From the NCBI RefSeq assembly GCF_015706575.1, contig NW_024037069.1:45442347-45506346 (forward strand): 64,000 nucleotides of DNA, written 5' to 3'. Of this stretch, positions 1 through 12,700 are shown in pieces. Below the pieces are notes generated by a model that saw nothing but the letters and a program-made list of their open reading frames with translations, was not told the DNA's origin and made no database searches. Each line of letters opens with the position of its first letter. The stretch's first letter is position 1. A program made the position numbers and the translations under genes. The DNA is from Patiria miniata (lineage: Eukaryota > Echinodermata > Asteroidea > Valvatida > Asterinidae).

Positions 1-370
1 ACGCTGGTCGGCCAACCAGCGTTTGAGAAAACTGGCTTTTTTTTTCAAAAAGTGCTCCTAATTTTTCATATTTAGTTCGTCTGCGTTTTCTTTGCAATTG
101 ATTACACACCTGTGAAGACTACAAGCCTGCTAGACTGATTCTCATGATCTTACAATTCCCCAAAGTCTATAAATTGCTCTGGTTCATCTTAAGTGGCGTC
201 AGGGAACCAGACTACAAGAATATGATTGGTTTTCTTGGTTTTTCAGCATCTACGAACCCAAAACATGAAACAAGTCAGTGAAACAATATTTGCTATAACA
301 TACTAATCCTCCAAATCCATTTATTTCTGAAAATTGCAGCAAAAGCAAATGCTGTACATTCCCTTTAAAG
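1..370 (-). repeat. Dispersed repeat, copy 1 (inverted relative to 8121-8490)
   Basis: About 370 bases that reappear in reverse complement at 8121-8490 with scattered substitutions and small indels. The outer end is an imperfect palindrome (positions 1-22, ACGCTGGTCGGCCAACCAGC then GT). The inner end is the motif CCCTTTAAAG near 360-370. The copy starts at the window edge, so its true outer limit is unseen. No open frame of note is present. It could be a MITE-like family or one end of a larger element. Confidence 0.75.
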
Positions 371-1368
371 GAAGTCAAACTATGATTAAGCCAATTTTTT
401 AAATTGGATTAGGACTCTTTTAGTGCGTTCTACAGTGTGAAGCAGGACATTTTTGTCTGCTTTTGTTTCTTTTTTTCAGAGGGAGGTTAAGTAGATATTA
501 TACTGTTTAATGAATTTAAACTATTTGTTTAAACAAAAACATGTCATGTAGTTTACAGTTCATTCAAACATGATAGCCAATGTTGTTTTGACATTAAATG
601 AGATAGGCCTATTCAGTGTTAATCCTTTAAAATAACAGCTAATACCTTTTTTATCTTCTAAGTTCTAACAGCAACAGTGGCAGTAATCAATTTCTGCAGG
701 TGGTTGTGTGTTGGGTTGTTCACTGTAGAATACATACAAATAATATGTTTCACTATGAAATTCCTATGCTGCTCCTATTGTTTCTTTTTAGTTGATTCTA
801 CTCCGACTTGAAATATAAATATTCAGGCCCTTTGTACCTCCACCTTTACAAAACCATTAATTTCCCATTACGATGGACAGGAGAAATTGGTATTAAAATA
901 CCCTGCCATTTGATTGTTAACTTCAATCAAGTCTCCGTTTCTATATTATTTTATACCGAAATTGCATCGTGAGGCGCAGTTCTACTTTTCTCCCGACTTT
1001 CCTCTCGTAGTGTTGTGTCTTCGTTGACAAGCTTCAAATTCATTATTACCTTAATATATTACCGAAACATACCCAATGTCATGTCTGAGTGCATTTTTAA
1101 AGGGTGCACAGCGCACTCCAAAAGAAATATGGAAATTGTGTCGAGCTTTGTAATGGTGGATAAACTCAAAACTTGAACAGGAATATTTTTAACTTGCTGA
1201 AATTTCACTTTCTGTGCTGAAATGTCACTTTCTGTGCTTTTCAGAGTAAAAGTAAACTGATTTGTGGTTTTGGCTAAAGATAAGGAGCCTAAGCTACTCC
1301 CACCATCATGACCATGGAGGAAGGAATGCTCCCACCACACATGATGTCGTATGTTATTATGATGTATG
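371..1368. other. Non-coding AT-rich stretch, no gene seen
   Basis: No exon with credible splice sites and no recognisable protein was found. The part around 960-1260 shares short diverged blocks with 43050-43530 (the motifs CTTTGTTGACAAACTTCAAA-like and GGATAGATAAACTC-like), suggesting an old dispersed repeat family present twice in the window. Confidence 0.5.
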
Positions 1369-1372
1369 TAGA

Positions 1373-2414
1373 TGTTGTGCCCATTCTTGAAAATCACGCA
1401 TTCTCGAGAATGGGCATACACATTCTTGAGAATGTGCAACTGGATCCTTGCTCAATCTTGGCAAAAAAATAACTCTTCCAGATTGAGCGCACATTCTCGA
1501 GAATGCGCGACAAGATAACGGTCTTGTCGATGCCGAGCACCGGCTGCGCTTGGCAAGTCTAGCTGAATCCTCGTTCACTGATTCTCAATAATAATACTGT
1601 TGCAACGGGTGATTCGTTGCAACGCAAGGCGCTGAAAAGTAGAGTGGATATGATAAGTAAAGGCGTATTAATATGGGGGGGGGGGGACCGGGAAAATATA
1701 AGAGACATAATAATACTAGTGCAAAGAATTCTGATTTTTGGGATAATAAAAGCGGGGGGGGGGGGGGGGGGGGGATGTAAGAATGAAGAATGTGAAGAAT
1801 GAGAATGAATACTGCGACATCCCATAGTGCTAATGCTATTTCCCATTTAAATTGCCACCAATTTATTGTTCACATCCCACCATAACGTCGCAGAGCTGGA
1901 TTCTATCTAGTCAAAAGAGCAATTTTGGCAGCTTCTGGACATCGTTTTTTTTTTCGTGGCACGCATATGATACATGCAGGGACTTGTAACTTGTCTAGCC
2001 TAAACAAAGCACTTCCCAGACTAGTTCCCAGTCCTCCGTTATTACAAAACTTCCCATAGTGGGCAGAAAAAAGCAATAATAACAGGTTTAATTTGATTCA
2101 AATTATCGTAGTTATACGAGTACAGAAGCATAGCACATTTTCTTTCCTCTTTAATTTTTTATATGAATTGTTTCCCTTTTAACCGCTATACAATTCATTT
2201 AACATAATTATGTCGTGCAATGATTGTTAAGATTGGGCAAAATTCATAAATTGTGCACGTGATATTCCCACCCAATCTTAAGAATGAGCGCTCATTCTTA
2301 AGAACGCGTGCTCGTTCTTAAGAATGGGCGCTCATTCTTAAGAATGCGCGCCCATTCTCGAGAATGTGCATGCCCATTCTCGAGAATGCGTGATTTTCAA
2401 GAATGGGCACAACA
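1373..2414. mobile_element. Complete non-autonomous TIR DNA transposon, 1.04 kb
   Basis: The left end begins TGTTGTGCCCATTCTTGAAA. The reverse complement of the right end begins with the same bases, and the two ends stay identical for about 45 bases and similar for about 65. The element is flanked on both sides by TAGA (1369-1372 and 2415-2418), the expected 4-bp target site duplication. The subterminal regions are packed with 14-bp palindromes of the types CATTCTCGAGAATG and CATTCTTAAGAATG. The interior has two long poly-G runs (about 1675-1686 and 1754-1774) and no transposase, so it would have to be moved in trans. I cannot assign the superfamily. Confidence 0.88.
2228..2414. repeat. Subterminal palindrome cluster of the 1.04-kb element
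   Basis: At 2228-2282 TTAAGATTGGG is followed about 33 bases later by CCCAATCTTAA, a stem-loop. It continues into back-to-back 12-14-bp palindromes centred on CTTAAG (three times) and CTCGAG (twice). A shorter version lies at the left end (1379-1505), including a GCTCAATCT/AGATTGAGC stem. Dense subterminal repeats of this kind are often transposase-binding sites; that role is inferred. Confidence 0.7.
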
Positions 2415-2418
2415 TAGA

Positions 2419-5400
2419 TACAATATGGCAGGACTGTTGCAATGCAATGAAGACGTCGTCCAACGTCCAACCTGGGGCGGCAGCCTGGGCTATAGTGTTG
2501 AGCCTCAAATCCGAGTAACGACTCGTGACAAGTTTGGTCATGGTCTGGCGATGTTAAAAAAGGCGAATTGTAGAGTTCTAGCTACTCGGACTACCTCAAA
2601 TACAACTCTGTTGGCATTCTATTCAATGTTTAATTCTTAACTTAAACCATGGAGGAATAAGAACACATACCTTTTTGAGTTTCTTGGGCAAAGTTGCCGA
2701 TGAAAATTGGAGATTCTTCGTGCGGCCATTACTAGACAAAAGAGGGCGCTATGCATGAATACCGTTTGATTATTTGATTCTCATGAATTTTTGGACAGAA
2801 CTAGAAAGAGGGAGTTTGCACCCTCAAGACGAGAACTATTTGTCATTCCCAAATTCAAACCAAGAATAAAACTGTCATCCATTCCCATTACAGAAAACTA
2901 CATAAAACTCAATTAACTTTTTTCCTTAAAAAACACCCACAAATTGGAAAATGCTGGCATCATTGAATCTCCTTTTAGTGGCGAACCGGCTTGTTTTTTT
3001 TTTTTTAATTCGACAGGGGTGGGGATGGGTTGGGGTGGGGATGGGTTGGGGTGGGGGCGGATATATTTTGGTTGATATCTTTTTCGGGGGGGGGGGGATG
3101 AGGTAGCATTTGGTAGTATGATAATCAGGGATGCAGCACAGTATTGTACTGTGAATTCAGGAGATAATTATATTGGCGGGGGTTGAGTTGATGTGACTCC
3201 TAAAATCTAAAAACCTTGTTAGACTAGTGCTGGGCAAAAGAAAACACATTTAAAAATCAAATTCATGAAAGTAACACAAGGACACTATATTTCTCTTCTT
3301 TCATTGGAAATTTTATTTATCAATCTTCCAACTTTTATTCTGTCTGTAGCATAGAGATTTCCAAATTGTAACGTCTTTCTAAAACTGTCGCAATATTTCA
3401 AGCTTATCACCCCAGCAGTTATAGAACCAAAAATGTTACCATTATAAAACGAATAACCCACAAATTGAAATTATAAAAGCACATCCGTGTCCTATGCCTT
3501 AAATCTTTCTAAATATTTCAATTTTTTTATTTCTCATTCAAGCAAACTCTAGCTAGGCATGAACTATGGGATCTATTAACAAAGAGGAATTTTGACAAAT
3601 GCTTCCAGACCGTAGATAAACCTTTCTCACAATGTATCAATTTCAAGACATCAATAGCTTTGAACATTTGAAATCTGTCGTAATTATTTTGCCGTACAAA
3701 TAAAAACAAAGAATATAAGACAATTTAACGTAACATCTTTCTGAATGTTTCCACAATGGAAAAGCCTTGGCACTCTGTTCATTACATTCATATTCAGTTC
3801 CACTGGAATAGTTTCTGTGCACAAAAACTAAAGATTTACCGATCTTACACACATACAAATGACCAACACAAATTTACATCTGGGTGGCCTTTATCTAATA
3901 ACGTACCTGTTGAATATAGCCTCACAGGAAGATGGTGATTTTTTTACACGTCTTGCCGACATATGAGGATTGTCTACCTGTATAGGACCAAACCGTATGG
4001 TACCCAGGCTAGAACAGACTATGACGGCCATACAGATGTTTGTTAATGGATTCAAAATATTAGCTGGATTACAGCTCTTTAGAAGTTGTACATTTCTTCG
4101 CAAAACTGCACACTTCTTCAAAAGTCACATAATTTGTTATTCAGATAACAATTAATACAATGCACTCAAGTCTTTCATATTATTTATAATTTTCCAGTTA
4201 TAACAATCATGTCAATTTCACAAGTTCCAAATGCAATTGATGGAACAATTGTGACCTAACGTTCACTTCCTCAAATCATTTCTACTTCAAAGTAACCTAA
4301 TGACAGACTCACAAGTTTTATGCAAATTAAAAATCTGCATTTCTATGTGCTCAATCCAAGTAGTGGCGAGGAGTAAATGAAAAGGAATAAAATTTTGGCT
4401 TGTAAACCTTTTTATTTTTAATATTTATTTCTGGAATTTTCAAAGTGAAGAATGCAACAATGTAATGCATTTCTTCACAGTCAATAATGAGCACTTTTGA
4501 CAATTATGACCAAATTTGATGAAAAATATGATCAACCATAATTGGACTAACCGTCTACTATAAATGACAGTTGGCAAGTCAACTCAACTATTTAGGGCCA
4601 GCTTTTTACTGAGGTTAGTTGTGCATCACTGGTTACCACTAGCTGTGCATATTCAAACAAACAGCAGGGGGCCAGGATCATGAGAATTTGTTTGACTATT
4701 ATTCAACTGGAGATGTTCCAAATATAACGTTAACGTGCAGGTGGAAGGTCCAATGATGAATTAACTACTAGTTGACCATCGGTCCTTAAAGATGTGCCCC
4801 GTGCTCTTAAAAAAGAATACTTTTTTCGCCTCACAAATTTTCAATTTGTATGTTTTGTTTGACAAAAAAACCCTTTCTTTTCCAGATTTTTTGGCGTCTT
4901 TTGAGCACAAATGAATCTGCCCTGCGATAACCTAATTATTGTTGGGTGGCAAATAATTCCAATTTTGTAAAGGAATAATTAAATAACTAAACGTTGGTGG
5001 ATATTTTCGTTTGAAGTCTCATTTAAAAGACAATAACTTTTATATCGTTAGGAAAATAAAAATTAAAAAAACACCCAATCTATTTTTCGGGGTGCAACTT
5101 GAAATAGCACGGGGGATGCATCTTAAATCAATTTGCTCTATGTTCAACCATCTCCGAGCAATGCAAGGTAAAACAGGTCCCTGTATAACAATAAGGACTG
5201 CACAAAACTATTTACACAAAAAAAAATAATGAAAGTACAAATAAAATCAGACAAAGTGACCCACCTTGTGATTGGCTTGAGCAGACGTCAGTGTGCACTA
5301 GAGTACCTAACTAAACCACATACCTTAGAATGATTCATGTAAGACTAAACCGTACACCCTGGACGTATGCTGCCCATGAGAGGCATTTGGCAATAACACT

Positions 5401-6060
5401 CTGCATGGAGGAAGAATGCAAAGTTTTGCTGAAAAGGAAAAACTCTCTTTTCTCAAGATTAGCTTTTAAACATGAAATTACAACATTTTGAGTGTGCTAA
5501 CATCTACAACTGCAATTTTTAAATATTTCTTAGTGGAGTGCTCACTGCTCAATAGTATATACAATCGCTTGTTTTCTTTTCAAGCATTGTAAGTGCAAAT
5601 CTGTTTCAATTTGTGGTTCGTTGTTAAAAACACAAATATGGAGTAATGAGATATTAAGCAGTGTCACAATTTTTTTTTTTTTTTACAAATGAACACTCGG
5701 AAGAAAATTTTACTATCTCATCACAAAGGTAACTAATAAATCTTAACATTTATCATTCCTTTCAATGGTATCGCATTATGAACAAACTACTTTCTGCATT
5801 TCTTAAGGTGATGCAAAATTTGATGTCTCACAGAAAGCTTATTTACACAACATTTTCATGGCTAAACACATTTGATGACTCAATTTGAGGCATTAAAATA
5901 CAAAAGACTGTGCTTCATGTGGTTTACTTAAGGGACTCCATGCATAACTACACACTTTATGGTGAAAACGGCAGAACTTTTTGTGCAATTAAGATAAGAA
6001 AAAAAAAATTGTGAACTAGATTTATGAAGAAATTGCTCGGTTTGAAGTTGATAAAACCTA
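2419..6060. other. Non-coding AT-rich stretch with a G-rich minisatellite
   Basis: No recognisable exon. At 3014-3060 there is a G-rich minisatellite of unit GGGGTGGGGATGGGTTG repeated about 2.5 times, followed at about 3087 by a run of G. Both have G-quadruplex potential. The rest is AT-rich sequence with many stops in all frames. Part could belong to a long 3' untranslated region of LUC7L3, which is transcribed leftward from 18039, but no end signal can be fixed. Confidence 0.45.
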
Positions 6061-6230
6061 CTAGTGTACAATCAGTGAGAGTCCACATGGCCTGGCAGTT
6101 GGTGAAGGTTGAAGACGCTCGCAATGATGATCCATCGTGAGTATTTCCTCATCATCATGGCAACAATCATCATCAACAACGTCGTTTTGTGTCTTGATCT
6201 CTGTCTTCAGGTTGTTTTCGTCAACTGCCC
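6061..6230 (-). other. Possible unassigned terminal coding exon
   Basis: On the minus strand a pyrimidine-bearing stretch ending CTTCTGCAG is followed by an open frame that runs to a TAG at 6061. It reads as an acidic, Asp/Glu/His-rich peptide with composition unlike the surrounding noise. It could be a last exon. Joining it to LUC7L3 exon 8 (phase 1) gives an immediate stop, so it is not a simple alternative LUC7L3 tail. No homologue is recognised. RNA evidence would decide. Confidence 0.2.
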
Positions 6231-8120
6231 TGGGCTGCAGAAGGGTGATTTTTAATTGGGAGAAAAACAGAAGCACAGAGAAAGTTAGAGCAAGTTCAAA
6301 CTTGTTCTTCCTGGGGAGTGGTTCAAGCAAATCGATTAAAAAGTTGAACTTGGGAAGTATTACACAATGAATTTTGCCAAGGAATTTTGGCAAAACGGTT
6401 GACAACTATGGAACAGTTTCAACCATCAGACAAAATATTGCCAATTTGTTGTTACTGTACATTTTCAAACCAGCAATGTTTTGGGGATAATGGTCAAATG
6501 CTTGAATATCAAACCATCAATCTTTCGTCTGTCATTAAAGGTAAAAGATTAATAATCCTGTTTTTAATAACAGGATAACTAGCCTGTGAAGTCACTGATG
6601 AATGTTTCTGTCCAAATTTCAACTATCCAACTAAATTAAACAAATAGTATGTGAAGGTCACAAATTTTCTCATTAAAAACACTCCTACATGATTATACAA
6701 CTGATGTTCTTCACACACGCATGCTTGCCAGTTACTATATAAAGGAAAAACCTATATTTCGAACAAGGGGGTGTGATAAAGAGTGCCAACCAATCAGTAA
6801 AGCTCAATGTAGAAGATTTAGGATGTACGCAAGACTTATTTTTAAATTGAATGTACAAAAAATATTATAGTATGTCACTTGTCAACAGCATATTGCGAAC
6901 CAAATGACTAACATTATTCTCACACCATAGTCAGTAGTTGTGCATGTAACCCAATGGAAGTTAACCAAATGACTTCTGATGGAAGCAAGTGAATTGCCAG
7001 TATCAGGGGCCATTATTTCAGCCAACCATTCTAACCAAAACACCTCATGCATATTCAGATATTTGTTGGAAATTCTCCATGAACTGCCTGCATTACAATA
7101 AAATATAGTTTGCTTGAGCGGCAACGACTGCACATGTGTAACAAAGCTGGAAAAGTATTATGCCAGCGCAGCCAGTATTGCGCCAAGTGCTACAAAATCA
7201 ACATTCAAAAATATACCACTATTTGTCCGACAATGATTAAGGATAGATCATGAATATGCATGAAGCACAGTTGTTCTTACTATAATAGTTAGGAACAATC
7301 GTCAATCTTCATTTAACAATGTTCAGACACAAGTAAATTTGATCCACGCATTAAGATGTCAGATATTTCTACAAATATCTTTCAGAAGGACAGTTCCAGC
7401 GTTATGTGATGTCTGACTGCGCTTTTAAGAACTTGGTGAATAAACATGAAATGTGCATTTTCCAAATCTTATACATCCACCATCTAGTAATGGTCAAGGA
7501 GATTACAGACTAGGAGTTTTGAATCATTTCTCTGAATCGTTAATTAGATATCACAGTTAATTGGCTCTTTCGTAGACATTACACTCCTGTCATAACATTG
7601 GAATTGCCCAGTTCTAGAAAGAAAAGAAAAACTTGTCACATGCACCTTATTTCATTTGGTAAAATCACTACAATTGACAATATATATCGAGGCTGATTTT
7701 AAAACAGAAATCTGTTACAAATACGTAGTAGTTATGGGGTACCTGGCGGAATACCTGTAATACATGAGCGCAAATCTCAACAATCGTCGGTACGGTAGCA
7801 GTGTGTGTATGTGAGTCTGTGACTTCCCCTGCTACAATACTGCGACCTCTGAACCTTGACCTCTCGACCTTTCTCCCGAGCGAGGTCTGGCTGAGCACAG
7901 GGGGGCCGGGAAGGGGGGTTAAGTGTGCCCCTCCGACCAAACAGGGTTTTCATTAATAACGACAAATCACTGACAAGTGAAGCAATGCAAATGTCGTACA
8001 CAATAAACTGCAGAAAAAGAGGCTACACTATACACTATCCCAATGGATCCGTGAAAATTATTTTGAATTTTCTTTTCAATTCCAATGTGAAATTCTGTTT
8101 TGAATTTAATAAAATATCAA

Positions 8121-8490
8121 TTTAAAGGGAATGTACAACATTTGCTTCTGCTGCAGTTTTCATAAATAAATGAATTTTGAGGATAAGTATGTTATAGCAA
8201 ATATTGTTCAACTGACTTGTTTCATGTGTTGGGCTTGTAGATGCTGGAAAAACATAGAAAACCAATTATGTTCTTGTAGTCTGGTTCCCTGACCCCACTT
8301 AAGATGAAACAGAGCAATTTGTAGACTTTGGGGAATTGTAAGGTCAAAGAATCAGTCTTGCAGGCTTGTACCCCTTCACAGGTGTGTAATCAATTGCAAA
8401 GAAAATTCGGAATTGCTAAATATGAAAAACTAGGAATAGTTTTTGAAAAAAACCAGTTTTTTCCAACGCTGGTCGGCCAACCAGGGTTGG
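8121..8490 (+). repeat. Dispersed repeat, copy 2 (inverted relative to 1-370)
   Basis: This is the reverse-complement partner of 1-370. It begins TTTAAAGGGAATGTACAACA and ends in a hairpin at 8463-8490 (CCAACGCTGGT pairing with ACCAGGGTTGG around GGCC). Similarity is high but imperfect. The two copies face each other with their palindromic ends outermost, 7.75 kb apart. Confidence 0.75.
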
Positions 8491-9748
8491 AAAAATACAG
8501 TTTTTCTTGAAAATGTCAGCACATCAGGAGCCACAATTTTACTGGATGCTTTAGACTGTCTTTCCCTAACAATTCAGTAAGGTATTTCGTGAAAATTTGA
8601 TAATTTCGTTATTTGATGTTTGCAAATGTTGTATCTTCCCTTTAAAACTCAAAACTTGTTCAACATGCACAACAGCATTTATCTATATTTGGTTATTGTT
8701 TTTATTATCAACACTAAATTTCTTTAATTATGCATTTGAAAGAGTGCTTTTCAAAATTCTGCAACAGGATGAATTGTTCGATGAAAGAATAAAAATAAAA
8801 TCAACTTGCACTTGAGCTCATCTTTGGCTGAAATGTTTCCAAATCAAGAAGTTGTAAAAAAAAATGGGTCTTTCTTTTGGTAATTTTTAATCAGATACCT
8901 AGAGGTGGATTCTACAGCAGAGTTCAAAGGTCAGTGAAGATCGCAGGACGACGTCCGCAACTCCGGCCGCTACCAAAAGCCCGTCCACTGAGACTAACAT
9001 TTACTTACTTTCAACAAACTGTTGTGAGAAAAATGCAAGAGGGGCAGGGGGTGGGACCACATATGGAAGGAAAAGGGGGGTTAAGAGATGAACTAAGACA
9101 AGACAACGGAACAGAATGAAGTGACGCAACACAGAAACCTGACAAGAGACATGATATAGAGTTTACGCATTCTCTCAATTAGAGAATTGAAGTATTATAT
9201 TCTGATTTAGATTTGGATACATGTAGATGCCCAATGAAAGTCTTTTCCTTTTTTTTTCTTTCAAAGACAACATCCAATTCATGATCATCACCAAAAATTC
9301 ATTGATGATTCTTAGTATTAAAAAGAATCAATTCTTACATGTTCAGTTAATTCTTTCCTGATGTTTGAGTGGCAAGTTTGGACAATTGCATAGTGCAAAG
9401 CACAAAATAATTTTTCCATTAAAGTGCTTAGTACTTGTTCAGCAAAATATCCCTCTAAGTTTTTTTCCCTCGGAGGTAGCCATGGGAAAAATAGTTTTTT
9501 ATAAATTTTTCTTTAAAACTTGTCACCTCTCACAAAGTCTGTAAAAGACTCCAAACTTACAGCACTTGAACAGGATAACACAAACGAATATGCTGAAGAG
9601 AAAAAAAATTGGAAAGACATGGAGAAAAAGACATGCAATATGAAAAAGGGGTAGGGGTGGGTGAGGATGGTGAATCATTAGTTTCAATTGTCAAGAGTTT
9701 TTTACAACCGGAAGAAAAAAAAGAAACACTCACCCTTCAAACTGTGGA

Positions 9749-12700
9749 TCAGTTATCAGAGTAAGTGTCACCTTCAGGTTTAGTGGTGAGTCCATCTTCC
9801 ATCCTGTCTGGGGTGTGCTTGCTGGCGGATCCTGGGGTGCCCAGTTTGGTCTTGGATTCCAGGTCATTGTCAACTGCGGTAGCTTCTTCATCTAAAATCC
9901 GGAGGAAAATTGGTCATTTGAATGTCAGTTCTGCTAGAGGCAACAAGGTGCAACTGTTGTGCGGCCTTAGGCCTACCCATGTTGAATCAACATGGGTCCA
10001 CTGCAAGCAGAACAGGGTTCGATTGAACACGAGTAGGCATGGCATACCATTCACACTTACAAGGTGTTTACAAGGGTCAGCTGTAGATTTTGGATAACGT
10101 GTTCTACCCAGGTAGACTCTCTCAAAACTGGGGTCCTGTTACCTGTGTAGAACGCCAGACCCATGTAAAATGAATGTGAAACAAGTCATGTGAAGTTTCT
10201 GTGTTGGGCCTTGTTCCAACACAGAGACTTTGGATAATGTGAAAGGCCTGTGTGACCTTGTCGCATTGGGCAGCCAGACACTGCACATAAACTGCCTACT
10301 CTGAGATAATGGATAATGTTCATTTGACCAAAGTCACTCTAGGCTCCTGCGGTGGTTCGCAGCCTCGGACTATGGAGGCAGTTTGGCCCTGAGATGGTTC
10401 CCCCAGTCTACAGAAATGATTTTGTTAGTTTTTATGTGCTATTATAACACATTAGAGCCAATGCAGGTGTCATATGATGAAAGCTTCATTTCACATTGTC
10501 ACCAATGTAGTGGTACTTTTGCAAGGTTTTCTTGATACTAGCGAGATTAGAAAATTAATCTTACCTTCATGTGAATTGTTAGTGGCCTCGTTTGTGGTTC
10601 CACCATGCTCAACGTTGTCGTGATTGTTGTCCTCCTTTGGCGTGACATCCTTAGTCTCATGATTGGCCTGTTTCTCTGATGACTCCTTCCCCTGTTCCTG
10701 TCCAGTATTATCCTGGCTCTTAGACTCGCGGCGTTTGGAGTCATGGCTACGGGACCCTGAGTGGCTGCGCTTGGAGCGCGAATGGCGCGACCGTGACCTG
10801 GATCGTCGACGGGAGCGCGAGTGACTACGGGAACGACGGCGTCTGTCACGGCTGCCGGACCGTGAACGACGTCGGTGGTCCCTGCTTCTATCTCTGCTTC
10901 GTCTATAATATCATACAGTAAGAAAACAAAAATGATAACTACGTTAAATTTGTGTGTATTAGTTAAGCGAATGTACCAGCTTGGAACATCCACCAAAAAG
11001 GGACAGCCTTGATTTGCATCTTCATAATGGCATCTTCAGCCACTTGTTACATAAAGCAGGCATGGAACTGTAAATTCACAAAACAAAAGAGGAAATTCCA
11101 AAGCTCAGAAAACTTTGTACAGTGATTTCAATTTTGAATGGCAGAACTGGGAATAAAAAAAGACATAATCAGCTGATCCAAGGAGAAATTAAAGCGATAT
11201 ATTAATTGTCTGGCCAGCAAATCAATTTTGTCATAATTGAACAGTATGGTCAAATGGTCAGTCATTACTGTAATTTCACAAATCGGTTTATTAGGTCAAA
11301 TTGCATATATACAAACCTGTGCCTGCTGCGGCTCCTGCTGCGTCTACGGTTCTTGTCACGGCTACGGCTACGCTTTCTATCGCGACTTCGTGACCGTCGT
11401 CGTCGATCCTTACTACGTGATCTGGTCCTCCGCCTGTCCCTGGAACGTGACCGTCGCCTCTCACGTTCCTTCTCTCGTTCCTTTTCCCGCTCTTTCTCCT
11501 TCTTGCGCCGTTCTTCGCGTTCCTTCTCACGTTCCTTCTCACGTTCCTCACGTCTCTTGCGACGTTCCTCACGTTCTTCTTCCAGCTTCTTTTCCCGCTC
11601 CTCCTGCTCTTTGCGTCGTTGTTCCTCGCGCTCCAGGATTGGCTGCATGCGTTTAGTCTGTCCAGAAATGGATTCCACAAAAAAATTGATAATTATAGGT
11701 GGATATTAAAATCTTTGCTCTCATCAAAAGATGTCAATTGTGTGTAGGCTGCATGATATTGAGACATACCTATCGCAGTCATAATCCAAATGGGTTATTG
11801 GTCAAAGTTACAACCAACAAAAAGTTGGCTCTTCACGGCACAAAATCATCGATACAAATTCTAATGTCAAATCAGTCACTTTTTCCCACCAACAAAATAT
11901 CACAAAAGGTACTTTAACCCTAACCCCTTGGACTCTTTTACTAGAAAGTATCCTGAATCCGCCGAAATCCACCAATTTTGTCACGCAAAAAATGTTGGTG
12001 TCCTGAGTCCATCAGAATCCCACAGTGTAGATACTGGAGGTATCCTGAATCCGCCAAAGTCCACCAGCAAAATCTTGATGGATTCTGGCCGATTCAGGAT
12101 ACCATGCTGGCTTAAAAAAAAAATTACGGTATGTTTTCATAGAGTCTTCAAAATCCATCACCTAAATTTCCGGTGGATTTTGACGATTCAGGATACCATG
12201 CTCGCATGAAAATTGTGATGTGTGTTGCTGCATAGGATCCATCAAAATACACCACTTGCATGGTTCAACTGCCGGTGGATATGATGTGTTGTTTTTCCTT
12301 TCAACTTGGGCCGAGGGTAATTATGTATACTATGACGTTTGCATTGTCTGGAAGGGCTATTTCAATGAGCCATTGTCCGATATTTCATAGGACATAGGAA
12401 TGGAGGTGGCGACCCCAGCATTGCTTTGTCCGGATGAGTTATGTACATAATCCACTGTTATATGCCGAGGCCTAATAAGCCACAGTCACAAGCTCCCAAC
12501 CGCCCAGCATGTGAAAGACTTGGCAGGGCTACAAGCAGTATTTACTTGACCACAAACATAGCCAAATTCTGTTGAGATCCTGAATCCACCAAAGTCCCCC
12601 AACAGCTCAATATAGAGGTATCCTGAATCCATCAAAATCCGCCAGTTCCGCTAGGCTTACAATCCTGAATCCATCAAAATCCCCCAGTTTGTGCAATATA

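Noticed and set aside
1380..2405. TTC/GAA palindromes read as heat-shock elements
   Set aside because: Heat-shock elements need TTC and GAA blocks 2 bases apart in alternating orientation. Here they are 4 bases apart and belong to transposon ends.
11206..11709. Plus-strand open frames of 139-167 codons rich in Arg, Ser and Leu
   Set aside because: They are antisense shadows of the Arg/Glu/Ser-rich LUC7L3 exon 7 on the minus strand, where codon bias keeps other frames open. No start context or splice structure supports them.
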